From assembly GCF_036370855.1 (NCBI RefSeq), contig NC_088110.1:23059501-23123500 (forward strand): DNA of 64,000 nucleotides, written 5' to 3'. A program made the position numbers and the translations under genes. Below, in pieces: positions 37,601-51,534 of this stretch (within the stretch, counting starts at the first letter, position 1; each line of letters opens with the position of its first letter). Below the pieces are notes generated by a model. The model was not told the DNA's origin. It did not search any database and saw nothing but the letters and a program-made list of their open reading frames with translations. Origin of the DNA: Dromaius novaehollandiae. Lineage: Eukaryota > Chordata > Aves > Casuariiformes > Dromaiidae.

Positions 37601-40600
37601 ATTCCTTCTGTCTTGTCTGCACAAATCCTGACTAAGCTGTGGAGAACGGGCAGTGCCAGGCTTGCGACCGTGGGACCGTCTCCCAGGAAGCCTTTGGCTC
37701 AGCACTCAGGTGACAGTGGCAGCTGTTTCATCCCACATAAGTGTCCTTGAAGGGGGGAGCACACTTCCTCTGCTCTGCTTCACAGTTCCCAATGTCTGGA
37801 GATTGCACAAGGCTAGGAGGGAATTTTCCTGGGATACAACCAGTGCAACAGAAACATGATAGGTTCTTGTACACAGATGCTTGTTTGTAGCCGACAGCAA
37901 AAGTCTTACTTGTGAACAATGCTGCTATCCGTAGGTGGTCTGGGAACCGGGGGAGGAGAGCGGAGCTGATAAAGATCATAAGAAAAAGAATTCAAGACAG
38001 AAACAATTAAAAAAAAATCTTGAAATCCCTAATCCTTTGGGACCAGTTTCTAAGGCTCCATAGTTAAAAGGCCGTAATTAGAAAGAGCTTTCTTGTAGCA
38101 CAGAGTTAATAAGCAGGGAGCATCTGAGAAAACACTTTTTTTTTCCTCTTAAAATGCAGCCTTCCAATTTCTTCCCTCTCTGCAGTCTTTCTACCTAAGA
38201 GTTTTTTGTGGGTGTTTACCAGGCACTTCCAGCAGAAGGAGGGTTAAGTACATGAGAAGGGGGTGGAGAGGGAATCCCAGCTTGGAACTTGAGACCTTCC
38301 AGCTGAGAAAGAAAGATTCAGAGATGCAGACGTAATCATACAGCACTGCAATCAACTCCTGTGTCAAAAGAAGTCAGGAAAAGCACATAAATAACTCCAC
38401 AGCCACATTTAATATAGTGCAGGACATATATCAATAATGCCACCACTTCCTTCAGGGTGAGTATAGAAAAGCTTGCTGTCTAAACGCTTGCAAATCGTTT
38501 AAATACTTTGAAATGGCTTGGTGTAAACTTCAGAAATTGAGGTAGCTTTAAATTCAGATTATTTGGTACCATATTAAATAGGTACGGTCTATCTTAATGC
38601 AAGTTTCAAGTTTCCTTGCAGATAGTCTCAAGGAATAAACTGTCGTTGTCTGAAGAAAGACAAAGCAAAATCTATATTGTTTCCTGCCGTAAATTCAAAC
38701 TCCAAATGAAGTGCCAAGAACTGAGAAGCACACTCATTTAGCAGGAATGCAAATTTGTCTGTGTTCTTCAATATACAAATTAGGACATTTCTATTTTAAT
38801 GGATTAACTCCTTCCAGCTAATTGTTTGAGTTGCTCAAGTTATTCGCCTGCTGCAGTGTAAGGAGCTGAACATTTTCAGGTAATCCCTGTGTTTAGGGTG
38901 GGCTGTCCTGGAGCTGTCACTTTAAGGCTTTGAAGCGTCCTCCGTAAATCTGGTGTAGCGGTACATTTTACTTTGCTGCCTGCGTAATGTACAACAGCTT
39001 CTGTAAAGACTGAGGTTTTTCTGTGGCCAGTCGAGGATCCAAAGTCTCTTGATTGATACAGACAGACTAAAGCGGATGGAAGAGGAAAGAGATGACGCTG
39101 TCTTGATTCTCACCAGGGTACTTTCTTCCCCACTACGTGGACGGTGGTGTTACAGATGGTGTGTGATTTATTGCATTATTACTATTATTATTACCAGTCT
39201 TTATGGAATGGTTCTTGGTTAATGTGCTTGAGTTCAAAACAGTTTCATGCTGGGCTTTGTGTGTATGTGTTTGTAAAATGCCTGTTTTCCATTACAAAAC
39301 TGGGAGATAAACTAAGATGACAGTCACATTTTCCTAACATAAATTTCTCTCTCTCTCACTCCTTGGAAACCATAAATTTCAGCAGCTTGTCTCTGCACTC
39401 CAGACATCAAAAACCACATTTAGGCAGGAAGATTTACAAGCCCACTGTTTTCCTTGGTCAAGTCCTTGCGTAAGAGAAGATGGACATCCAAATGATAACA
39501 CAAAACTGGGAAGGGAATAGTAGTTGAAAGAGGAAGCTGTGCAATGTGGGAGGGGGAAAGAAAGTCTCCTGGGAGAACTTGTCTCAGCTGATACAGTTCA
39601 GGTGGTGGATAGAGATTTTCCTTCTATTTCTGGCCAACAGACATCTTTTTGTTTTCCTGTTCTTATGCTAAGTGTTTTCAGCCATAGGGATTCAACCATT
39701 TCTTCCCATCCTCACAACTAAAACTCTAGTCCAAGTAGTCATCTGATCCTGTCTTTATTAACACAACATCCTTTTCTCTGGCCTTGATGAACACTGACTC
39801 TCACCCAAATCATATCCATTCAGAAAGCTCCCTCTCATTTGGCTCTTTCTTTTCTATCGCATCAAATCCTTGTCTGCAATTTTGTGGCCCTTCCTGGTCT
39901 GTCCTCATCTTATTTTCTGCTTCTCATTTAAGATTGATTACTTCCCCTGTGTTGCCCCTTGTACTCGATAGGAGCAAAGTTTCATGTTCAAATGACTTTT
40001 ACTTCTTGCCCTTTAATCACTTCCCATGATGTTTTCATTAATGTGCTTACTGTGAAAAACTTGACTAAGTTCCTGGCATGCTAAGGCCACTTTGTCCTAG
40101 GCTGCCCAATGGTAATCGCTTATCCTGGATTCCCTCTTTTTATCAGCCTTCTGTGTCGTGTCTTCAAGTGCTGACTCTTGGGCCTCGGACTGTCTTCTCT
40201 GCCTTGTGGAGCAAGTAGCGTAAGTGAATCTTGTTCCACATCTGTAGTCACTGGTGGTGCCAATGATCCTAAGAGTAATTCATGCAGCAGTTTCACTTGT
40301 CACCAGCTTGTTAGCTTTGGTCATAAATGTATAAGCAGTGTTGTTCATCTTTCTATCTTACACGCTATGATTCAGCATAATTAGCTTGGAGTCGGCACAC
40401 ATTAATGAAACCAAGACTCAAGGTTGCAGTTTAGAAAGCTTGCTCTGGCTTTTAGACTGAGTTTTAAAACTTTTCCATGCCATCCAGAAGAGATCAAACT
40501 CACTGATCTGTTTAAGTAAAAGCTTTCTTGACTGCAACTTCAGTTTCCTGAATCCTAATTAAAAAAAAAACCTTTGGGAGGCCGTACAGCCCGGGACCAC

Positions 40601-41249
40601 AGACTCATAATCATAACTTTCTCCCTGGACAGCAGGGTCTCTGCAGCTTTCATGGCGTTGGTTTGACGTGGAGTACAGGAGACTTTGCATCTCCCCTCCC
40701 TCCCTGTGTCTTGGGATTTCTGGACAGCTGATAGCCTCGTCGAAGTAGACTTTCAGACCAGATTGCTTCATATCTGGAAGTCCCAGGGACCGGACAGCCA
40801 CATGTGTGCGTGGAGCACGTGTGGTGAGGCTAGCACACCTAGGACATGTGTGGTATGTGCTGCCAGGGGGCCAGTGTGAGTGCAATGAGTCTGATCGGTT
40901 CCGAGTGCTCTGCACTTGGGCATGCTTTATCTCAGTGCACAGTATGGGCCTGCAGGTTTGCTGTATCCATGGGGTGCTGGGCTTGCCGTGCACATGCTGC
41001 ATAGGACATGCGTCTGTGATTTCATCTGAGATTTCCCAGATGGGGATATAGGAGCCCTATGTGTGGGTTTTCATGTCGGCCATGTGACTGCCCAGCCCTC
41101 CTACACACACATGGACATGGGCTGTGTTTACCAAATCTTCCAAGGCTTCTCTTCCAACTGAGGAGTTCTCAGGGATGATCCTTTCTGCCTTTAAAAGGCT
41201 CCAGCAGAATCAAGAGCTGAGCTGTTCGGTAACAACTTAGGGCTCCAAC
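34631..41249. other. Intergenic, no gene recognised
   Basis: No convincing exon or RNA gene. It holds a short tandem duplication at 36,199-36,239, a possible CR1 end fragment near 36,745-36,790 (rejected as too short), and a pyrimidine-rich block at about 39,600-40,050. The 147-codon frame on the - strand at 40,559-41,002 resembles no family and is probably fortuitous. Confidence 0.45.
36199..36239 (+). repeat. Two-copy direct repeat, 25-bp period
   Basis: ATGATAAAAGACAGTA at 36,199-36,214 is repeated exactly at 36,224-36,239, separated by an A-rich 9-bp spacer. Confidence 0.9.
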
Positions 41250-43550
41250 TTTTAAGAGAGACCGCTTTCATTCACGGCTTCATTCTGCATTGCTGTAATG
41301 TGAGTGTCTGCACCACACAGCACCCAAGTCCAACTGCTTCTTGAAAGAGCCTCTGAAAGATGTCCCTGCTCACGTTCTCCTTTGCTAGCCAAACATAACA
41401 AGAGTAGTAACAAAGTACAGACATTCATATGAGATTCCAACTCTATAGCTTTCTTTAGTAGGTCCTTTACTGTTTTGGCATTTTCCACCAACCCATTGTA
41501 TTGGTGATAATTGGAACCAGTCAGGAAACTCTAAATCCTTATTTTACTATACAGGTGGTTAAGCCCATCAACAATGAGTATTATTTTGAGTGCCATATCT
41601 AGCAAAAATCAACTTGATCTGATTAGCTGCCATGTGTTCTAATGAGTTGCATCATGGAAAGGGATTTAGTAATCCAGATCATGCACTATTTTCTTCATGA
41701 AAAATGCATACGTTGTTCTGTTGAGTAGTTTTTCTTAGCCCTCCTATTTTTGTCCTCTTGTTTGACTGAAGTTGTGTTTTTGCCATGTGTGATAATCCGG
41801 AGCTGCTACTTTCATGTCGTTGTTCATTCAGGCTAGTATAAAACATTTCTGTTTGTTATCCTAATGCCTGTAAATAATATCATATCAAACACCAAAAGAT
41901 CCTCTGGAGATTAAAGATGTATTAGGAATATGCCAGCTTGGTCCATTTGCAGAACCTGCCTGTGAGATCTCATCTTCTACAATAGTTCTGGCATTTGCAA
42001 ACTGTGTTTTTTTCCAAGAATATATGCAGACTGGTTTGTTTTGTTTTGTGTGTACTTGGGCTGTGAGGTCTAACCAGTTCATTTTGACAAATTCTCTAGG
42101 GCAGGAGCTCCCAAGATGTGGTAGGGCTTTTTCTGCTAAAGGGGGTTCAAGGTGATGGGCAGGGGCAAGGTTGGGCTCCTACCAGGGGTAGAGGGAGATG
42201 GGAGCAGTCCACCTCTTGAAATGCCAGACCTCCAAGCATGGGGCTTGGTGGAGGTGCTGCTGCCAGTAGCAATATGCAAGGCTGTTGCTGGCATAACCAG
42301 AGCAATAAATTGGGGAGTGTTGAGTGCATCTCTGCAACCACTAAACAGTGTTATCTGCTTTGCACATCATGTGTTTGCAGCTGAAACAGAATTGGCTTCT
42401 CAAGGAGTGGCTTGTCAGCATTGTTTTGGCAGCAGCGATGGTCACATTAACCATCGGTGATGGTTAATGGTCAATATCAGATAACTCTTGCCTCCCTCAA
42501 ATAAGGACTTCTGTTTTTAAACACATCACCACCAACTGTGGCCAAAACTTCCACCCTTGTTGAGCATATTGGCAACTAGTCCGACAAGCACCCAAGTACA
42601 CAAAGCACAGATACTGTTTTTGACCATTCTGGTGACAGACTGAGCCAATACCCTCTCTGGGGGCATATCGGCGCGTCTAAGGACCAAAGCCTTGCCTCTT
42701 CAGTTTCCGTGTGTAGTCAGTTAAGGTTAGCATCCTTTGTTCACTGGAACAGTTTTTCCTTCTACAGTGCTCTCAGGTTGCTGATTTGAGGAGCTGAAGT
42801 AGGACAGCTTCATTTCACATCATCATTCCAGGAAATCCTTGAATCTCCTTGTCTGTTGTGGCAGCCGGATGCATCCTGCCAAACTCTTCTCTGCTTGCTA
42901 TCTTTCCTTTATTTCCAGTACACGGAATTTAGCTTTAGCCCAGCAACTCTAGCTCTTTCCAAAGGCAGTTGGAGTCTTCTGTTGTGCTTGCTCTGCAGAT
43001 TTTCCCCAGATGTAAGCATCGGCTCTGTCAATTCTGGAACTCTCCTGGATACACCAACAAAAAAATGTTGTATTTTCCAGTGAAACACCTCTGGTGCTGA
43101 ACTCAACCCAAATGACAGGCTGAGGAAAGTGTCTCTCAAAGAGAGTGTTGAATGCCCACAAACATGCACTTTGTTTTTTTAATGGCACCTGCCAGAACTC
43201 CACTGATGCATCAAGCATAGAAATATGTTTGCCATCAGACATCTCTTCAAAAACATCTCCCTTTGTAGGTAATGGAAAATGTGCCTTTTTAACATACTGT
43301 AATTATTTGTGTCTATGCAGAGGTTTTTTTCTTGCAGAAACCTGTAAGCATAACCAATCTGTTGGTTCTTTCTCTTGTTCTGTGGTTCCCAAAATGGTCT
43401 TTCCAAGGTAATAGTTTCTGCCTTAAGGTGACAGCAACTTTCTTGTGAGGATGACATGTGGAAGAGTCTGACTCATGCAGCTTTATTCTGTATCTTAAGA
43501 AGAGCTTCCCTCTACCCAGGAAGATGAGCTCTAACTCTTGTTTGTGCAAG
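41250..43550 (-). mobile_element. Decayed Ty3/Gypsy-type retrotransposon pol region
   Basis: On the - strand, pieces of a Ty3/Gypsy polymerase appear in the right order, in different frames separated by stops. First (43,549-43,400) is the entry to reverse transcriptase, with CHPHKKVAVTLRQK. Next (about 43,270-43,160) is the core with MLDASVEFWQVPL, the family's L-D-A-S-x-x-F-W-Q motif. Then (about 43,110-42,910) comes GLSSAPEVFH and the thumb-side LERARVAGLKLN. Near 42,850 is TDKEIQGF. The RNase H region is too decayed to read. Integrase follows with IFARYG near 41,610 and NGLVENAKTVKDLLKKA at about 41,497-41,447. Where YxDD should stand the motif is lost. No LTRs, gag or primer-binding site were identified, so the element ends are unknown. 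Clearly inactive. Confidence 0.8.
42445..42469. repeat. Perfect 11-bp hairpin
   Basis: CATTAACCATC, loop GGT, then GATGGTTAATG: a perfect stem with a three-base loop. It lies inside the decayed retrotransposon, in the stretch where RNase H would be expected. Confidence 0.8.
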
Positions 43551-46529
43551 AGTACCTAGTGACAAACTTCCTTTTCCTGTTTTCTCTGGCTATAGCATTA
43601 GTTCATAATCTTGGATCTTTTCCAGTTCCTGGGTGCCATTAGTAAGACCAAGCTTTTTGCACCAAACCCTGAGTTTTTCCTGGTTACTTTCTGTTGAGTG
43701 CTCCTATTGCTGCTCCTGGCTCTACGCTGCTTTGTGCACCTTTGTTTGGCTTAAAATTAATAAATGTCCCCTTTTCCTCTCAGGCAGTCAATTCCCGGAT
43801 CTTCCGTTGCAGCAGCGTCTCTTGTTTCTACGAAGACTGCCACTGATGTAATGCTGCTGTCATCTACGTTGGTCATACTTGGCATTTGAATCGTTTCTAG
43901 TGATTTCAGCTCTGGTGAGGCTCGTTGCTGCTCACTTTTCCTCAGGACAGCCTTTTACTCCAGGTCACACATTTGTTGAGTGGTTGCTCAGAGCCAAGGA
44001 GCTAAAAAAAACAGAACAAAAGATTGATCAAAGGTAGCAAGGCCATGCAGCACTGCTTGCGTTTACACTGCTTCTGGCTAGTTCCCCTACAGATCTGCTT
44101 CCAGCACCTTGACGTTGTTTAGCTTGAGGCCTTCTAGCACACCAACCCGTTCCAAATGATCTCTGTCTGACCTTCTCAAAGCACAGCCTTTTCAGGGAGC
44201 AGCTGTAGGCAGCTGCTGGTCTTTGCTAGGGATCACAGACACCCCAGGAATCCCTTGTATTTTTGTAGGGAAAATGCAGAGCTCCTCTAGCTACATTTTG
44301 TGAACTTTTATGGATAATGAGTCCCTTTGCGAGCAGGCTGTAGCTGAGGAGTTCCTTGAGAGTTCAGGAAGTACCTCCATGCTTGGCTCGTTTTCGGTGC
44401 GCAATAGCAGCTGTCTTGTTTTTTTCCCTCACTAATGTTTTCTTGGATGTGGGGAAGAAATAGCCCTCTAGGTAACTCAGCCATAGTCCCGCATGGACTG
44501 AAGGAACCTGGAAGTAGCAAGCTGGAGCTGTAATGATCATGAAAGGGAGAGAAGTCTGCGGATAAAAGGCAATCATAGATGTCAGTGTCCAATAAAGCTC
44601 CCACAGGAGAAGCCTACACTCAGAACAAGGTGATCACCATTGCTCTGCAACACTGCAAACAGTACTGCCTTTTCCCCTTGCCCAGGATGTTAATTCTTTT
44701 GGACTATATTCTTTACTATATTCAGATATATTCTTTACATCAAGCAGAACCTGCCCTTGTGGCAGCCAAACCTTCAATTTCTACAGCCATCCTTGCTGTG
44801 AGGGGGAACAGGCAGTTTTCAGTAATCAGCACCGTGTTGTAGTATATGGAATAATGAATCCTGTAGTTCGTGGGCATGCATAGCTTTTCCCTTTTATCTG
44901 TGATTTTTAGTTCTTAACATTTGCCATAAACAAGGTCAGTTTCTAAGGAATAAAAAAAACCCTGACAGTAGTTTTACATTGTGGGGCGGTGTCTGTCCAG
45001 TTCGTCTGAGCACTTGTCCTTATGTGTCTGGAAAACTTCTATTTATATACCTTGTACAGCGGCTTTTTCCAGTTTCAAGGTGGGGACTCTCTGAAGGCCT
45101 CATCTAGGCCGTAATGAAAAATGCTGGGACAGACTGACTCATTCTCCTGCTATAAACAGCTAAGGTACATACACTTTCTATTTCTTTTGCACTTGCTTCT
45201 ACCTTTTTTTTATCCTGTGCCTTAAATTCACTTGTTTTTGTGACATGGAGATGAAGCCAAGACCTACTATACTCCTTCAACTCTTCCCAGTATTTTAAGC
45301 CTAGTCTTTTAGCTCTTGAAGCAGTATCTCACCATATTGTACTGTTGATGCTTTCCTTCTGCAAAATTCATGTATCACAAGGGAGGAAAAAACAGCTAGG
45401 AAATAAGAACCAGGCCTTGAGTCTTGAAGATGTGATAGACCACTTTCCTGTCCTGTGCAGATGGACACAGAGCAGAGTCCTGTGTCACACATGCGTGAGT
45501 GCATCACGTTAGTACTTTTCAGACTAGGCATTTTGAAACATGTTTTTTCTCCTAGAAAAGCTGAAATTCAGGCAAGCCAGAGGGGCTTGTGCCAGTCACG
45601 GAGCTTATGGGACCGGTGGGCAGTGTGGTAGTTAGGGGATTGAACAGCAAGGTCTGCTGGTGAAGACCTCGGAGGTGTAGGCAACAGCCACCTCATCACA
45701 GAGAACTTTGAAAGAGCTGGATCCGCTAGTGAAAGCTTTTCCTTTTCCTAGAAAGAACCTGACAAGCTGCTGCAGGATTCATGCCAGACTGAAACCAAAG
45801 GAGAAAGCCTGGGGCAGGGGGAGCTGGTTTCTTTTAGTTTTTGGAACTTTGTTTGGGAAGCCTAGCAAGGGGAAGCGCTTTTGGGTAAAGACAACCTTTG
45901 GCAGAGCAGCAGGGTGGCCTGACAGCCTGAAGTGATCATCTGCTTTCGTTTTAGGGACCAGGTTGGAGCTGTGCTTCACCCCCACCGCTGCAGCCGGCTG
46001 GAAACAAACCTGTTCTGGTCTAGCCAGTGCTCACTGCGTAACTGGGGAAGGGACACAAGCTGTGGGACTGTTGCACTGTTTGCAATGGGAATACTGTGAC
46101 ATGAGTTTTTAGCTATTAAGCAATTGCATTTGGCGCTGGTGGATTGCTAGAGATAAAACCAACTTCTACCATAAGCAATCACTGAGCCACAGCTGGCTAA
46201 GCCTAACCCTTTCTTCCTCCAAACCGGAGTGCTCCCCCTTGCCTTCCCTAGGATTGCTTTATGGTGTGTTTACCTTCGGAAACTGCTAAGGCAATTCTGA
46301 GCTGGGGATTTGCTGTCGCTACTGTAGCTGGGGCTTACTAGTAGGTAGTTCCTGCATGAACACTGGCTTTCACCCATAGACTGACTTCCCTAAGACTGCA
46401 GAGATTATTGAGGTCACCAGGCCAGTCCAACAGCAACAAAGAGAAGCTTTCAGCATTGTCTGTGTTATAATTTCACATCCTTTGCTGCGTAGATGCTGTT
46501 GCTGCACTCGCACTCCCTGCTTGCATACA

Positions 46530-46556
46530 GACACACAGACACACACACACACACAC
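46530..46556 (+). repeat. (AC)n microsatellite
   Basis: Dinucleotide AC repeat of about 27 bp with one G interruption near its start. Likely polymorphic. Confidence 0.9.
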
Positions 46557-49500
46557 GTGCTTTGGGCAGGCATCTGAAAAGGACAAGCTTTCTCATAGGG
46601 CTTGTGTTGGGAGGGTTGTCAGCTGTAGAATATAGCAAAGAACGGAGGAATATATGCATTTCTTTGTGTAGGGCCTCTTGCACAGAGCTTGTTTGGGAGG
46701 CACACGGGGGAAGGTAGCTGCAGGATTGTACGGAAGATCATTTGTGATCCATTTTGGGATAAAAAGCACTGGAAAGTACAAAAGACTTCAGCAATGATGG
46801 CCGAGCTTCACCTTTCACAGAAAGTCCAAGAACAGATTATTCTTAGCTCAGAAGCTTCTTCCTCCCCCATTGAGCTATTTTATCGAGTTTCTTCTCTGAA
46901 ACAGCTGAGCTCATCTTTACCCTTTCAGCATGGATGCTTTGATGACTTGCTTCCACACAGAAGCCAGATATAAAAGCCACTCTTTGCTGAAACCATTACC
47001 TATTTTGATATTTATTCATTTATCTGCAGCTTCCCTTGTTGCCCTGCATTTGATTTCTGTATGGAAGCGATGTCTGACTGCTGCGCTCCGGCTGTGATTC
47101 AGTGTTCCCATGTCTTGTTTACACTTTGGTGCTGAGTTGTGATCTTACCGACACTGGATTGCAACCTCACTTAAGGAACCGTCTGGTTATTCAGTCTGTG
47201 CATCACTTGCCAAGTATCGCAGAGCAGCTCTTGCTGCAGAAGGCATATATATCATGGTAGCGTCTGACCTTTTCGGTTTGCTGTTGAGAAGAGGGAGACA
47301 AAAAGGCAAAACGTAAAGCAAAGCAAACAAAACATGACACTGTTCTTGAAGTGCCAGAAGCAAAAGTCATTAGAGATAGCAATTTTTTTCTATTTTTAAT
47401 CCACTAACTTTCATTTTTCTTTGGAACTCAGGAAAAGAGCAAGCTTCTGGATAACAAAAAGAGAGACTGAACTTCTGCTTAAACATAAATAATCTTGTTA
47501 ATCAGCAATGCTGGGAAAGGAGACAGAAAACTATGTGACAATTGAGCTCAAATTTGGTCAAATCCCTCTTTGTTTCAGAGGTTTTGCCTGCTTTTGCAGC
47601 GAGCTGTCTCCAAAACAGAATCCAAAGTAAGTTCAGCGTTATTAAAATAATTCATCTTTTAAACCTCAGCAGAATTTGTTTGGCTTGCTAATTTCCTCAA
47701 GGCCTCAGGCCCCTGTATATGTTGAAGCAGATAAAATTCATGGGTTAGCACACGAGGTATCCAATTGCACAGTCTCTCGGGAGTGGGAAATCACTTTACA
47801 AGCATGCCTAATAGTCATAATGCATAGAAATGATTATTGGCGATTACATAGTAAAAAATAAATGATCAAAGCAGATACTACACACTGATGTGGGTGCTGA
47901 AAGAAAAGGAAAATGGATAAGAGAGTCAGGAGATACTGGTTCTCTACCAGTTTTGGTATTTCTTTTCAGTTTGTACCTGGATAAAGTCACATCAGCGGCT
48001 AGCAAAATCACATTTCTTTCAGCAAACATTGTTACAGATAGCTCCTTGCAATTACCGGAATGGAGGAGCCATACGTGCCTTTTGTCCAACTTTTCTCCAG
48101 CTTTCTGGGAGCCTTCATAAAATGGAAATCTGTTCATTTTTAACCCCTGCTGGTGTACTTCAGACTGAGCTGCCAGGTCGGTTCCCTTGGTTTGCTAAGG
48201 GCTGCTTGCCCCGCTTTTGTGAACTGGTGGTCCCAGGGAGGAGGAGCAGGCGGCTCAAAGGACAGTGACCGCCAGCCTTCAGAGCTTGCAGTGTTGAACG
48301 TCCCTGTCCCTTGGGGCACAGCACATCGTGACTCCTCGAACAGCTATCGCAGGCGTCCTTGTTGTCATTTCTGCTTATACCCTCTAAACACTGGCTGTGG
48401 TTACACTCCTCCTCATCTACCTGATGTAATGGTGAAGGGATAACTTACCAAGCCATACTTCATGCAAAAGACTGTGTGTGTGTGCAGCAAAAGCAAGAAG
48501 CAACCTGGGCTGCTTCTGACCTCCACAGATTTCTGTGGAGTTTCTTTTTCATAATCTTTGTAGGTGGAGAAAAGAAAGGAAGAGAATTCCCTGGCTACTA
48601 AACAGTGCTTATTTTTGTGCTGGAGGTCTCCTGCAGTTCCAGCCCTGGCTTTTCCTGGATGCTCTGTCAGTACCCCTTAGTAGAGTTTCTTGTGCAAATA
48701 AATGCACCTTAATTGCTCTGCATGTCTTGCTTTTTGTGATCGAGAGATGGGCTGGGACTCTACCCTCAAATCTGAATAGCAGTATATTTCAGGAGAAATT
48801 CTGCTTGGAAGATAAAATCCTGAAACAGATAATTGGATAGATCTTTATTGGCATGTCATGTCTAAAATTAGCCTATTTTAGCCCAATAAAGTACAGGCAA
48901 TAGCTCCTTGTATACAACTGGCAAGAATCCTTTCTTCCTGTCCTCTGCATGCCCAGTGCAGTAGGGTGACCTGCTTGTGTACTGCAAGCACATAGGGGTG
49001 CTGGTGTCCCCAGGCTCCATCCATGAGGGTTCGCAGGAGATGCTCAGGCTGAGCATGACTCTGTTCTTGCCACTCTTGTCCCCTTTCCCCATCAACATAG
49101 ACATCTCACCCAAGTCCTGAGAGCATCCCGGTGGGTGCATCCTCTCACATGTGTTGTAACATGCCTAAACTGAGACGGCGAGCAAGGAATCCCATCTCTG
49201 GTATTACTGTGCTCCAGCTATATTTCTCGCAGGCTTAAAATTACCCCTTAGTTTAAGATTTTTGCATGACAAACTTAGGCACATAGAGAAGAAGCTGACA
49301 TTTGCCCCTTTTTATGGGATCTGCTTTGTTTGCAGGCTTAACTAAAAGCATCTACAAGCATTAGTGCAAACAGAGCTGGTGAGTGCGGCAGTGGGAGGAC
49401 AGTCTGGATGTTTTCTCTGTGCTGTCTTTAAAACAGAAAAAACTGGTTCAGTTTGAACACAAAAGGTGCAGGAAGTGAGTTAAACCTACTTTTGTCAGCC

Positions 49501-51534
49501 AGCCTGTCTGTTTTGGACGATTCAGCACCTCTTCCTTGTTTGTTAGCTGTCTTTAATTAATGTCATCTTTTCCAGGCAAGTAAAGGCCATGGTCAAATTG
49601 TTTCCTTTTCTGCCTGTCCTCTGCCTTTCTAGGAGTAAAGGCTGCCCAGCTGGATGGCTCCATAGGAAGAGGGGTTTTTTGAGCGTGCCTGGCTGTGGTA
49701 CATGGAGCTGAAGGTTTCTGTTTGCTGGGTGTATTCTTTTGCAGCCATTTTCCTAACCCAGAGTGCTCCTGCATTTATGCCCTGAAGCACCTGGGATAGG
49801 AAGTGGCTGCTCGTTCAGGTCAGGCATCATGAGTGGATTAGAGCTGGGACCATATAGGAAATCATTTCTTTGCATATATGGCTTCTGCCTTTTAGCATAG
49901 ATTTATTTCCACCAGGTTTTGTGGTTTTCTGTGTGATTTGAGACAAATTGAACGTAGGCCCCAAATCACCAGCTATAGCATCTTAGTCTGCAAAATGTTT
50001 CAAAACATGGAAACTTAGGGGCAGAAAGAGCTTTGTGCTTTACACAGAGAAGTTATCCATACAGATTTAGTCTGAGGTTTGGGAGAACTGCTGAATACCT
50101 GCATAGGCATATAGGCAGAGCCCTCCCCTTCACTCTCCTGGATGATCTGGAGGCTGCTTAGATGCATCCAAAAGGCGCGTTTGCAACCTCTCTTAAATGC
50201 TCTAATACCCTGCGGGGGCTTGATGTTCAAGCAGGCTGTCTATACGTAGCTGCGGATCCGTCTGTTGGCAGTGGATTTGGGAGTGTTTATGGACTACTTT
50301 CAAGGGGTCTGTGAAAGCAGCGAAAAAAAGAAACCTCTTACGTGCTCTGCAGCAATCTGCAGATGTGAAATTTCTAAAAGCAATGGCATCTTCCCTGGAA
50401 AATTTCTTGTTGTGACAAATGCAAAAAGATTAAAAACAATTGTGTGTAGATAACAGAGCAAATGCACATGTGACTTATTAAAGGAGTTTTCTGTGCTAAC
50501 TAAACTCGGGGCACCTGTGTGTGTGTCTGATCTCCTAAGATGGGACACATCTTGAAAACAACTGCTCAGGAAAAATCCTGTAGAACTTAATAGAGATCAG
50601 CTGTTTCCAATTGTTTGTTAACATGCTTTATTTATTTTATTTTCACCTCTGAGGTGGAGCTATGGCCCAGAAGAAGCATGTTAACATACAAACTGCTTCT
50701 AGTCCTTCTCACCAGGCAGTTTTGTTCTTCCACTGAAAATTCAAAGGTTTTTTTTTTTTTTGTGAAGGAGAGATTTTTAGAATGACCCATGCTGTTAGCC
50801 CAGAATAGTTCAGGATTAGTTCATTTTATGTCACATCCTTTTCAGAAAAATTTGGAACTGCAACAGCATGTGAAATCATCTGTTGGAGAATAAGCATCAC
50901 CCGGGGGTTCACCTGGATAGGCAAAGGTGTTTGAAAAAAACAAGGTAAGCAGATCAAGCTCTTCCTCTCTTGTTTGGTACCATTTTACAAATCTACAGAA
51001 GATGAGTTTTTTTTCAGGTATCGTGTGGGCTAAGTAGTTGGTGCCTTTCTTGGTAATAGTAATTTGCATGAGTTGGCCCTACCGTAAAGGCAAGGATGAC
51101 TGAAACAGAAACACAGGTGAGGGAGCAGGAGGAACTGGCTGTTAGTCCTTCTCTGGCTGAAGTGTGGCATTTGACCTCCTGTGTTTAAGCTGTGCCTAAT
51201 AATGACTGGTTTCAGTTCTAATGGGAATGAGTTAACTGGCTCCGTCTCTTCACAGTGCCCAGTTTTCTGCACATTCGATGGCTATATTCAGATAACAGTA
51301 GTCTTCCTTTTCTCTTCTTTTCCATTTTATGGAAACCATTTTACAAAATGCAATGCAAAAAATAAAAGTTGCAATTAATGAAAATGCAAATTAGGAGCTG
51401 AGGGGGAAAAAAGCAGAAGCCTTTGCTGTGGTTCTGGGAACTCCCAGTGTTTTCCTCCTCGCTGCGTGAATACAAGAAAGTGAAAACAAGTAGAAATGGA
51501 AAATGCATCTCGGTTGTTTAGTGTTCGGTAGCGT

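Noticed and set aside
39600-40050. Pyrimidine-rich stretch suspected to be an old repeat
   Set aside because: The composition is suggestive, but I could not match it to any repeat family by eye.
40559-41002. 147-codon - strand frame just below the Ty3/Gypsy relic
   Set aside because: It could have been the 3' end of the element, but I see no integrase or LTR-like features in it and no family resemblance.
44500-44604. LLDTDIYDCLL on the - strand as a possible retroviral-type protease active site upstream of the Ty3/Gypsy RT
   Set aside because: The key D-T/S-G triad is not intact and flanking residues do not fit. Most likely coincidence.
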